From CACORA01 sp044234625 (lineage in GTDB: Bacteria; Planctomycetota; Planctomycetia; Pirellulales; UBA1268), in contig JBIIIP010000001.1 of NCBI GenBank assembly GCA_044234625.1, positions 1-64,000 on the forward strand: 64,000 bases of DNA, in the 5' to 3' direction. Positions 7,976-15,038 of the stretch are shown here, one piece after another. Each line of letters starts with the position of its first letter. The first letter of the stretch is position 1. The notes below the pieces were generated by a model. That model did not search any database. It saw only the letters and a list, made by a program, of their open reading frames with translations, and was not told the origin of the DNA. Both the position numbers and the translations under genes were made by a program.

Positions 7976-8980
7976 CTACAGCCAATCACCGACGGTCTGT
8001 TCGAGCCGGGCCTCGGCCGCCATGTCGCGAAGCTTGTCCATGGCCCGGGTCTGGATCTGGCGGATCCGTTCCTTGCACACGCCCATTTCCACACCGAGTT
8101 CGCGAAACGTCCGCGGTGGCTTGCCGTCGAAGCCAAACCGGGCCACGACGATCTGCCGCTCCCGCGGCTCGAGGTCGCCCAGGAAACTGGCGAACAACTC
8201 CTTGAGCATACCGATCTGCTCGGCTGAGCAGTAATCCGCGTTCTCGGGAAGGGCGGCCCGATCCTTCATCGGGTCGTCGGTGGTCACGAACCGCTTCCGC
8301 AGCTGGCGGGACCGGTGCGAGATGCGGAAGAAATGCCGCTGGATGGCGTAGGTGGCATAGGTGCTGAAGCGGTTGCCGAGGGCGAAATTGAATTTTTCGA
8401 CGGCCCGCATGAGGGCGACGTTGCCCTCGCCCACGAGTTCCTCGAACGAGTTGTTCGGGTCGATGAATTTCTTCGCTATCGAGACGACGAGGCGGAGGTT
8501 CGACGTGATGAGGATCGCCTTCACGGTTTCCGCCTCGGCCAGCAGGCCCTCGATCTGCTCGATCTGCCGGAGCGATGCCCGGGATCGGTCGAGCCGGCCC
8601 CGCTGCGTGGCCGCGCGAAACTTGAGCCAGTTCATGCGGCGGAAGTAATACTGCTCCTCGTCCTTGGAGAGCAGCCGCGTGTGGTAGAGGCTCGCCAGGT
8701 AGGGCGTGAGACCCGCCGGGGAAGCGTGCTCCGGCGACCGCTGGTCGAGAGGCACGCTCGCATCGGGCGGCGGCTGGGAGGCGAGCCGCTCGGCATCGGC
8801 CTTGAGAAACTGCCGGCAGGGGATGTATTCGATCGTCCGCTCGAACAGCTGCAGCCGCCGCTGGCGGAGAAGAGATCGCTGCTCATCAGCGAGCATCCTG
8901 GCCTTCGACGGCCGCTTGGTCCGAGTCACGAGGCGAGAAACTGTTGCCCGCTTGGGCAATCGCTTTGCGTGCGCGATCAC
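7976..8980 (-). CDS. RNA polymerase sigma-70 family factor (group 2-like)
   Basis: A 334-aa sigma factor. Region 2 is clear (NLRLVVSIAKKF, then EELVGEGNVALMRAVEKFN and FSTYATYAIQRHFF), and region 4 ends the protein with the HTH ELGVEMGVCKERIRQIQ. Region 3 is short. About 120 residues precede region 2, including a basic N-terminus. The start is a GTG at 8980 with a strong GGAGGG five bases upstream; the long frame further upstream is not needed. The SDR gene follows directly, so the two are probably co-transcribed. The target regulon cannot be read from sequence. Confidence 0.93.
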   Translation of the reverse strand: MIAHAKRLPKRATVSRLVTRTKRPSKARMLADEQRSLLRQRRLQLFERTIEYIPCRQFLKADAERLASQPPPDASVPLDQRSPEHASPAGLTPYLASLYHTRLLSKDEEQYYFRRMNWLKFRAATQRGRLDRSRASLRQIEQIEGLLAEAETVKAILITSNLRLVVSIAKKFIDPNNSFEELVGEGNVALMRAVEKFNFALGNRFSTYATYAIQRHFFRISHRSRQLRKRFVTTDDPMKDRAALPENADYCSAEQIGMLKELFASFLGDLEPRERQIVVARFGFDGKPPRTFRELGVEMGVCKERIRQIQTRAMDKLRDMAAEARLEQTVGDWL

Positions 8981-9181
8981 GGCATCCCTCCAGACAATCA
9001 ACCAGCCAGGTGAGACTGCCGAAGACCAACACCAGAAGGACGGCCTGAAGGGCCTTTGAGGTATCAGCGATCGGCGGCGGGGCGACTCGGGAAAGCCGGC
9101 CTCGGGCGGCAGTCTTTCCTCCATCACTGGAAAGAACCGCACTGGCGGCGGCTGGCTAACTGGGGCCGATAGAAAGGCGAA

Positions 9182-9213
9182 AAAGGCACCCGGGGAATGC
9201 CCCGGATGCCTTT
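9182..9213 (-). terminator. rho-independent terminator after the PEP-CTERM gene
   Basis: GC-rich stem of AAAGGCA/CCGGGG against CCCCGG/TGCCTTT (9182-9195 with 9200-9213, one bulge mismatch) and an AATG loop. Reading on the minus strand it is followed by a run of T residues. It sits 30 nt past the stop of the tandem PEP-CTERM gene and separates it from the sigma-factor gene. Confidence 0.8.
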
Positions 9214-9242
9214 CGATCGCATTGGTTTCCAGTCGCGTGGGG

Positions 9243-10808
9243 TCAGCCGGCCACCCGCCGGAGCCGCATCCGCCGCCGGATCGCCGCCCCCACGAGCCCC
9301 AATGCACCCAACCCGGCCAGGGCGATGCTCGACGGCTCGGGAACGGCGGTGATCTCCACCATGGCATCGACACCCGCTTCAAATGCCACTTCTCCCAGAC
9401 CGCGATTGAACACGATCAGGAACGGATCCGACTTCGTGAACGTGCTCGTCCCTGCCGGCGTCAGTTCCAGAAGCACGCCGTAGGCGCCCAGGGGGGCGCT
9501 CTCCGCGATCTCGAAAACGAAATGCTCATGGAACGCCCCACCTTCTTCCGTCGCTCCGCCGAGACTGAAGCCCGCGACACCGCCCGTGCTCGTACCCGTT
9601 ACAGTCACGTGCTGGCCTCCTGCCCACCACAGCTCGAGGCCCACCGTCGGGGTCGTCATCTCTTCGCCATCCCAAAACAGGAGCGGGCCCAGCACGTTGA
9701 AGCCGATCTCCTCCTGCTCCTCTTCCGACTCCGGGTCGTACTCAGCAAGAAGCCCGGGGGCAGAATCAAAGCCGGGCGTCGAGCTTTTGAACTTCCCGCC
9801 GATGATATCAACGAACTCCGCCTCGAAATACCTGCCATTGTGCGTGACGAGTTTGCCGTCTTCGATTTCCAGTTCGATGTCGCCGGCATGGAGTCCGTCG
9901 GCCCGAGCCGAATCGCATCCCAGAACGACCATCGCCAGCAAGGCGACCCACCCGACCCAGCCGCGCGACGACATCCCCGCCAGAACAGACGACAGCCCGA
10001 ACATGACTCTTCTCCCAAAGAAAAATTGAATACCACCGAGCGTCAACACGTTACTACATACGTTTTGCATTTGCAATATCTTTGCATAAGTGCCTGGCTT
10101 CCGCCGCCGGCGGCGACGGCTCGCGATCCATGCTGCAACGCCCGCTCCGGCCAGCCCGAGCGTCGTCGGCTCGGGCACGGGCGTCAGGTAGGCCGCCATC
10201 GCATCCACGCCGGCGCTGGGGTTGAGATTCGTGGCGTTCCGCCGAAACGCCATGAGAAACGGCTCGGACGTGCCAAACGTTCCTGTGCCCGCGGCCCCGA
10301 GCGTCATGATCACGCCATAGACACCTGCGGGAGCGCCCGAACCGATGGAAAACCACAGGTGTTGATGAAAAGCACCCGTCGGATCGCCGCCGGCAATTTG
10401 AAAACCTGGCTTGCCCGCATCATCCGTCGAACCAAGCGTCGCAGTCGAACTCCCGAGGGAGACGGTCATCGACCGCGGAGACTGCACGAGTGCGGTCCCG
10501 TTCCAATACAAGACCTCGCGCACGAAATCGAAGCGAATCGCTTCGCCCGCCTGAAGCAGGCCGGCCGCGGAATCGAACCCGGGATTGTCCGTCTGCCCAG
10601 AGGGGGGCATGACTCCCGTAAAAACGCGTCCATTGAGCGGCCCGCTATAGGTGCCGCCCGTCGTTGTCAGCCGCGAATTGATCAACATCAATCCGATATC
10701 GCCCGAATGGGTCTGGGCATCGGCATACGACGATGCGAGGGCCATTAGGCCCGCCGCGCAGAGGATCAAAAAACCGTCAGTTCGGTTTTGCAAATTCATA
10801 ATTTTCAT
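9243..10808 (-). CDS. tandem PEP-CTERM protein: two complete modules in one reading frame
   Basis: A continuous 521-codon frame holding two homologous secreted proteins. Module 1 (residues 1-268) has a signal peptide, a domain with PGFDSAAGLL, GAFHQHLWF and GVYGVIMTL, then a full PEP-CTERM sorting signal (VPEPTT at 211, hydrophobic helix, Arg cluster to 237). After a 31-residue linker, module 2 (269-521) begins with its own Met, signal peptide, matching domain (PGFDSAPGLL, GAFHEHFVF, GAYGVLLEL) and a second PEP-CTERM (VPEPSS). PEP-CTERM signals target proteins for exosortase processing and normally end a protein. The internal ATG at 10004 has GGGAG seven bases upstream, so module 2 is probably also or only translated separately. 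The start at 10808 (or 10799) overlaps the end of the DUF1559 gene. Confidence 0.8.
   Translation of the reverse strand: MKIMNLQNRTDGFLILCAAGLMALASSYADAQTHSGDIGLMLINSRLTTTGGTYSGPLNGRVFTGVMPPSGQTDNPGFDSAAGLLQAGEAIRFDFVREVLYWNGTALVQSPRSMTVSLGSSTATLGSTDDAGKPGFQIAGGDPTGAFHQHLWFSIGSGAPAGVYGVIMTLGAAGTGTFGTSEPFLMAFRRNATNLNPSAGVDAMAAYLTPVPEPTTLGLAGAGVAAWIASRRRRRRKPGTYAKILQMQNVCSNVLTLGGIQFFFGRRVMFGLSSVLAGMSSRGWVGWVALLAMVVLGCDSARADGLHAGDIELEIEDGKLVTHNGRYFEAEFVDIIGGKFKSSTPGFDSAPGLLAEYDPESEEEQEEIGFNVLGPLLFWDGEEMTTPTVGLELWWAGGQHVTVTGTSTGGVAGFSLGGATEEGGAFHEHFVFEIAESAPLGAYGVLLELTPAGTSTFTKSDPFLIVFNRGLGEVAFEAGVDAMVEITAVPEPSSIALAGLGALGLVGAAIRRRMRLRRVAG
10002..10087 (-). promoter_or_regulatory. internal translation start and TGCA/11-bp element between PEP-CTERM modules
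   Basis: Reading on the minus strand, this stretch has TGCAA-N6-TGCAA (two TGCA cores at 10072 and 10083, spaced 11 bp) with a further TGCA at 10066, then about 60 bases, then GGGAG and the ATG at 10004. It is much more AT-rich than its surroundings. This fits a promoter or operator for module 2 that has become part of a continuous reading frame. Confidence 0.45.
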
Positions 10809-11589
10809 CGATCCAAAGCTGGATTTGTGACTGAGTGACCGAATCGACGTGACCATCCGCATAGAGAAAATGACTCGCTGATCCATGGCGGTCAGTCTGC
10901 GTTTCAGCGGCGATGTCCTTGAACACCTGCGGCCGATCCTCCTCCCACCAATCGAACCACGAGGGGGCATGGTTGTGGTCAAAATGAGAACTCGTGATGT
11001 CGGCAATCTGTTTCGCCTGATTCGCGACGGCCATCGGATCGGAATATTTTTCGAACACCATCACGGTCTTCGACCGTGTCGGAATCTTGTTCAGGTTGTT
11101 GATTCCCTTCGAATACGCCGCCTTTTCGTCGAAGGAGAGATAGCCATTCACCGCGAAACTCGATTTCGGTGAGAACCGCTTCGTCGCATCCGAATGCTGC
11201 GGATCCGCAAAGGCCACTCCCGACCCGGGCAAACCATTCATCCGGACCTCGCCCAGCGGGTCATCGGCGCAACGACGAATCGCATCCACGCTTTCCACAA
11301 AGGGGGCGATCTGGTCGATCCAATGCAGCCGTCGCGACTCCTCCCCCGGATTGTTGTGCGTGCGCGACGGAAACCGACCGCGGTGGGCTTCGGCATATTG
11401 GATGATGCCCAAGCCCACCTGCCGCATGTTGCTCGCACATTGCGTCCGCCGGGCGGCAGCACGGGCCGCCTGGACGGCCGGCAGCAGGAGCCCGACGAGC
11501 GTGCCGATGATGGCGATGACGACCAGCAACTCCACGAGCGTGAAGCCGGTGCGATGCAAACGACGGCGAAACTGGCTGGCGTTCTTCAT
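10777..11589 (-). CDS. DUF1559 prepilin-like secreted protein
   Basis: A 270-aa protein of the large planctomycete DUF1559 family. The N-terminus has the type IV prepilin cleavage/methylation motif (TGFTLVELLVVIAIIG) and continues as a hydrophobic helix to about residue 45. The C-terminus has the family's H-X9-DG pattern (HGSASHFLYADGHV). These proteins are thought to be exported pseudopilin-like components; their assembly is not established. The ATG at 11589 is chosen because it directly precedes the basic N-region; no Shine-Dalgarno is visible before it. Its last bases overlap the start of the PEP-CTERM gene, suggesting translational coupling. Confidence 0.9.
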   Translation of the reverse strand: MKNASQFRRRLHRTGFTLVELLVVIAIIGTLVGLLLPAVQAARAAARRTQCASNMRQVGLGIIQYAEAHRGRFPSRTHNNPGEESRRLHWIDQIAPFVESVDAIRRCADDPLGEVRMNGLPGSGVAFADPQHSDATKRFSPKSSFAVNGYLSFDEKAAYSKGINNLNKIPTRSKTVMVFEKYSDPMAVANQAKQIADITSSHFDHNHAPSWFDWWEEDRPQVFKDIAAETQTDRHGSASHFLYADGHVDSVTQSQIQLWIDENYEFAKPN

Positions 11590-12010
11590 ATATGCAACTT
11601 TATTGCAAGTGTAATGTGGTGGCACATAGCGTCAAGGATGGGGGTGAGACGGCCTGTTGCCCGAATGGCCTCGCTCGCGTCGGGTGGAACGACAGCTCCA
11701 CCGCAGCTAAACGCGATCTATGGGGACGGGCCAAAGAACGATTCCTACTGGCGGATCGCGCCAGGTGGGGCCAAGAGGCCACCGCGTCGGAATCAGGCTG
11801 CCGTCACGAGCGTTTCTCGAGATTTGATCCGTAATTTCAGGCCGTAAAACCTGCCACTGAATCTCTATATGCAGACCGGTTGCATCTGAGTATAGACGGG
11901 CGTGCGGCCGGGTCAAGCATCTTTTTTAGGCCGAATTCAAGGCGATTTTTGCAGCCGCACACGGCCCAGGCAGATATTCGAAGAGGCCGGGGGCTGCCGG
12001 CGTGACTTTC
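11590..12010 (-). promoter_or_regulatory. AT-rich upstream region of the DUF1559 gene with two TGCA/11-bp elements
   Basis: This 421-bp stretch has no convincing gene. Two elements stand out: ATGCA-N6-TTGCA at 11592-11607, directly against the DUF1559 start codon, and the near-palindrome ATGCAGACCGGTTGCAT at 11869-11885. In both, two TGCA cores are exactly 11 bp apart, as in the element between the PEP-CTERM modules. They are candidate binding sites for one regulator of this locus. A T-run at 11921-11927 and another near 11945 may belong to terminators. Confidence 0.45.
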
Positions 12011-12448
12011 CTACGGCCTCCCCATCGCTTCATCGATGAGCGGGTCGAAGCCGCGGAGTCCCCAACTCCGGCAGAGATCACGAATCGCGGCCAGGTCGGC
12101 GCCGGGGTTGCGGGACAACAACTCAACGATGTCGGCACGGGGCTTCGTGCCCCCTGCATAGACATTGAGCGCGACGAGGTGCGGCAGCGGCACGATCTGC
12201 AGTTGACTGCCGGGACGGATGACGACGTCGGCCGCCGCAAGCCCGCCGTTCTCAAGGCTTCAGCGATGCGACCAAGTGTGCCCAGAGCCCAGATCTGTGT
12301 TCACACCAAGATCGAGGTCCTCGGTGAACCGCACGTAGCCGTGGGCCGCCAGGGCGACCGCGCCGATGACCACCGACCCCACACCCCGCGACTGGAGCAC
12401 GTCGGCGACCTTTTCGGCAGCCCGAATCATCGCATCGGGATCGGTCAT
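12011..12448 (-). pseudogene. frameshifted nucleotidyltransferase (AbiEii/DUF1814-like) remnant
   Basis: The N-terminal part (from ATG 12448) reads as a nucleotidyltransferase of the AbiEii toxin-like group: VVIGAVALAAHGY, then TEDLDLGVN, which carries the DxD metal pair. The frame then runs into a stop near 12260. The C-terminal part continues in another frame (SQLQIVPLPHLVALNVYAG to the TAG at 12011) and matches the end of the same family. So one gene is broken by a frameshift, probably with some loss in the middle. It lies 40 nt after a 45-aa ORF, as in paired toxin-antitoxin-like loci. Confidence 0.65.
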
Positions 12449-12487
12449 GAATCAGACCTTGCGGGGCGCCGGCCGCATCGCCGCGAA

Positions 12488-12625
12488 TCATGCCGCCATC
12501 CCCAGGGCCGCCTTGACCCGCTCCTCGACGGTCATCCGGCGAACACGGTGGATTTCGGCCTGCCGCGACGCGGCATGGCTGGCGCTGGGCCGCAGTCGCC
12601 GAAACGATCGTTCTTCACACATCAT
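12488..12625 (-). CDS. 45-aa protein, possible partner of the nucleotidyltransferase remnant
   Basis: A short ORF (two successive ATGs at 12625 and 12622) that is Arg/Ala-rich and ends with an amphipathic helix containing RRMTVEERVKAALGMA. Small helical proteins with such MTxEERVxAA ends often sit just before nucleotidyltransferase genes of this type; that link is my inference. It starts 6 nt after the D-lactate dehydrogenase-like stop and precedes the broken nucleotidyltransferase by 40 nt. No Shine-Dalgarno is obvious. Confidence 0.45.
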   Translation of the reverse strand: MMCEERSFRRLRPSASHAASRQAEIHRVRRMTVEERVKAALGMAA

Positions 12626-12631
12626 GGCATC

Positions 12632-13684
12632 CTACCCTTTTTTATGAGCGGGCACTGCATCGCCAGCGTGACCGCCCGCCTCCCCGTCGACGAGCGCCGT
12701 GCCGGCGAGCGGGGGTTTCCCCCGGCCCGCGCGAAGCAGGTTTTCCACCGTGACTCTGGCGATTTCAGCGAGGGCCTCTCGGGTGAGAAAGGCCTGGTGG
12801 GCGGTCACCAGCACATTTGGAAACGTGAGCAGGCGCGACAATTCGTCGTCCTGCAACACCTGCCCCGAGAGGTCCTCGAAAAAAATCCCTTCCTCTTCCT
12901 CATAGACATCGATCGCCAGGCCACCGAGGTGGCCGCGTTTGAGGGCTTCGATGACGGCCTTCGTGTCGATGAGTTTGCCCCGGCTGGTGTTGACGAGCAT
13001 CGCCCCGGGCTTCATCCGGCCGATGGTCTCGACATTGATCAAGTGGTGCGTCTCTGGCGTGAGCGGGAGGTGGAGCGAGAGGATGTCGCTGGCCTCGAGC
13101 ACGGCATCGAAGGGCTGGTAGTCGATGCCACGGCTCGTCGCCCAATCGATCATCGGATACGGATCGTGGGCGATGACCCGCATGCCGAAACCAAGAAAGA
13201 TTTCCGCCGCCAGCCTGCCGATTTTTCCGGTGCCGACCACGCCGCAGGTCTTGCCATGGAGATCGAATCCGACGAGCCCATTGAGGGAAAAGTTTTGCTC
13301 ACGGACGCGATTGAAGGCTCGATGGATGTGGCGGTTGAGCGTGAGGACAAGGGCCGCGGTGTGCTCGGCCACCGCATGGGGCGAATAGGCGGGCACCCGC
13401 GTGATCGTGAGCCCAAGGCCCCAGGCGGCCGGCAGATCGACGTTGTTGAACCCGGCACACCGCAACGCCACATGCCGGATCCCGATCGCAGCGAGGTGTT
13501 CGACGCAGGCGCGGTCGAGCCTGTCGTTGACGAATGCACAGACGGCCTCGGCGCCCCCGGCGATGCCCGCTGTCTCGGCGGTGAGCCGAAAATCGTGAAA
13601 CGACCATGCAATCGACTCCGCTCCGGCGGCAGCCAGCATGTATTCGCGGTCGTAGGGCTTGGTGTCGTAGAAGGCGACTCGCAT
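12632..13684 (-). CDS. D-2-hydroxyacid dehydrogenase (D-lactate dehydrogenase-like)
   Basis: A 350-aa NAD-dependent D-2-hydroxyacid dehydrogenase. The NAD motif is GVVGTGKIGRLA, followed by the catalytic Arg in NTSRGKLID, the Glu in DVYEEEEG and the His in VTAHQAFLT. The pattern HxHRAFNRVREQNFSLNGLVGFDL before the NAD domain and the ...EGIFFED segment match fermentative D-lactate dehydrogenase (LdhA), which reduces pyruvate to D-lactate. Its last 20 residues are a variable Gly/Ala/His tail. It is the first gene of a minus-strand series with the 45-aa ORF and the nucleotidyltransferase remnant. Confidence 0.9.
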   Translation of the reverse strand: MRVAFYDTKPYDREYMLAAAGAESIAWSFHDFRLTAETAGIAGGAEAVCAFVNDRLDRACVEHLAAIGIRHVALRCAGFNNVDLPAAWGLGLTITRVPAYSPHAVAEHTAALVLTLNRHIHRAFNRVREQNFSLNGLVGFDLHGKTCGVVGTGKIGRLAAEIFLGFGMRVIAHDPYPMIDWATSRGIDYQPFDAVLEASDILSLHLPLTPETHHLINVETIGRMKPGAMLVNTSRGKLIDTKAVIEALKRGHLGGLAIDVYEEEEGIFFEDLSGQVLQDDELSRLLTFPNVLVTAHQAFLTREALAEIARVTVENLLRAGRGKPPLAGTALVDGEAGGHAGDAVPAHKKG

Positions 13685-13735
13685 GCAGCAGCCTCATGAT
13701 TTGAGTCGTGCAGCCTAACGGAAAACCGCCGGGGG

Positions 13736-13801
13736 TTGCTCGGCCGCGCCCGACCGCCTACACTTTTTGAGGAATCAAAACTTAAGTTTTGAGGATTCAA
13801 A
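13736..13801 (+). promoter_or_regulatory. promoter and palindromic operator of the second DUF1559 gene
   Basis: A sigma-70-like promoter TTGCTC (13736-13741), 17-bp spacer, TACACT (13759-13764) leads into a perfect 18-bp palindrome, TCAAAACTTAAGTTTTGA (13775-13792). The palindrome lies within a direct repeat of TTTTGAGGA-W-TCAAAA, and the second repeat copy carries the GAGG ribosome site for the ATG at 13802. A protein or RNA structure bound here would cover the ribosome site, so this is a plausible repression site. Confidence 0.55.
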
Positions 13802-14806
13802 ATGCGGTTCTCTTTCAAAAGAAACGGGCTCCTTACGCTGCAGTCGCGGCGCGGGTTCAGCCTCGTCGAACTGCTCGTGGTGATCGCCATCATCGGCACG
13901 CTCGTGGGCTTGCTGCTGCCGGCCGTGCAATCGGCCCGCGAATCGGCGCGGCGCACGGCCTGCTCGAGCAACCTGCGGCAGCTGGGGATCGGACTGTTGG
14001 GGCACGAATCGGCGAAGAAATCATTTCCCGCGGGCTATGTCAGCGAGGCACGCCGCACGCCGCAGGATGCAGCCACCCGCGACCGCCCGCCCGGCACCGG
14101 CTGGGGCCTGCTCATCGCGGCCTTCATCGAGGAGGGCCAGCTTGCCGACCGCTACCGCGCCGACCTCGGCATCGCCGACCCGGCCAACGCGGTGGTCGTT
14201 TCCGCAGCGGTGCCGTTTTTCCGCTGCCCCTCCGACAACGGTCCGCGCGAGGCCTTTGCCGTGCAGCTCGAAACGGGAAGCCCACACCCTTCAGGCGCGA
14301 TGCTCGGCCGCTCGAGCTACGTGGGCAACGCCGGCCACGGCGAGCCCTGGGGACGACCGCTCGATTCATGGGCGGGGGTGGCCAATGGGCCGCTCTACCG
14401 CAACTCGTGGCTCAAGATCAGTCAGGTGACCGATGGCACATCGAAGACGGTCTTTCTCGGCGAGCACCTCTCGAGGCTTTCGCAGAAGGCCTGGGCCGGC
14501 ACAGTGCCTGGGGCTTTCTCGCAGCCCACGCCCGAATTCGTGCAGTCGAGCCAGAGCGAGCCGGACGCCGCCGCGACACTCCTGCTCGTGCACAGCGGGC
14601 CGGCCGAAGACGAGCCCGGCGTGATCCATCCGCCGAACGACCCACACGCCCACGTCTGCCAGATGTATTCCGACCACCCGAACGGCTGCAACGTAATGTT
14701 TGGCGACGGCGGCACGCGGTTCATCGCCAACTCCATCGAGCCAACCGTCTGGGCCGCGCTCTCGAGCTTCAACGGCGCCGAGGCGGTGTCGGGGGATGCG
14801 TTCTGA
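13802..14806 (+). CDS. DUF1559 prepilin-like secreted protein
   Basis: A 334-aa DUF1559 protein, the second in this locus and divergent from the dehydrogenase gene. The prepilin motif is RRGFSLVELLVVIAIIG (residues 17-33), followed by the usual PAVQSARESARRTACSSNLRQL. The C-terminus has the family's H-X9-DG-type end (HPNGCNVMFGDGGTRFI). The central region is longer than in the other copy and contains conserved WG and DGTSKTVFLGE segments. Expression is probably controlled by the palindrome overlapping its ribosome site. Confidence 0.93.
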   Translation: MRFSFKRNGLLTLQSRRGFSLVELLVVIAIIGTLVGLLLPAVQSARESARRTACSSNLRQLGIGLLGHESAKKSFPAGYVSEARRTPQDAATRDRPPGTGWGLLIAAFIEEGQLADRYRADLGIADPANAVVVSAAVPFFRCPSDNGPREAFAVQLETGSPHPSGAMLGRSSYVGNAGHGEPWGRPLDSWAGVANGPLYRNSWLKISQVTDGTSKTVFLGEHLSRLSQKAWAGTVPGAFSQPTPEFVQSSQSEPDAAATLLLVHSGPAEDEPGVIHPPNDPHAHVCQMYSDHPNGCNVMFGDGGTRFIANSIEPTVWAALSSFNGAEAVSGDAF

Positions 14807-15038
14807 GGCCGTTCAACATCCCGATCAGTGACGCCGCCTCTGCGGCTGAGATCGGGCTCGTGCGGCGGCTGGCAGTCACAACGCAGATGGCGGCGATCAC
14901 ACAGGGCTCGATCGCTGCCAGGCCGCGGAATCCCCCTCCGCAACAAAAGTTCGCTCCCGGAGCCTGGGCCATGGGCCTGGCAGTCGTCGAGCTTGCGCGG
15001 GCCCCGTGGAGACGTCATGGAGCTATAGACTGGTCCGC

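Noticed and set aside
10809..11006. Upstream extension of the PEP-CTERM frame to 11006
   Set aside because: It overlaps the DUF1559 coding region, has Arg/Ser-rich shadow composition and lacks a signal peptide before residue 66; the starts at 10808/10799 give a proper signal peptide.
11707..11916. 69-codon minus-strand ORF upstream of the DUF1559 gene
   Set aside because: No family, no ribosome site, and it contains one of the TGCA/11-bp elements; more likely regulatory DNA.
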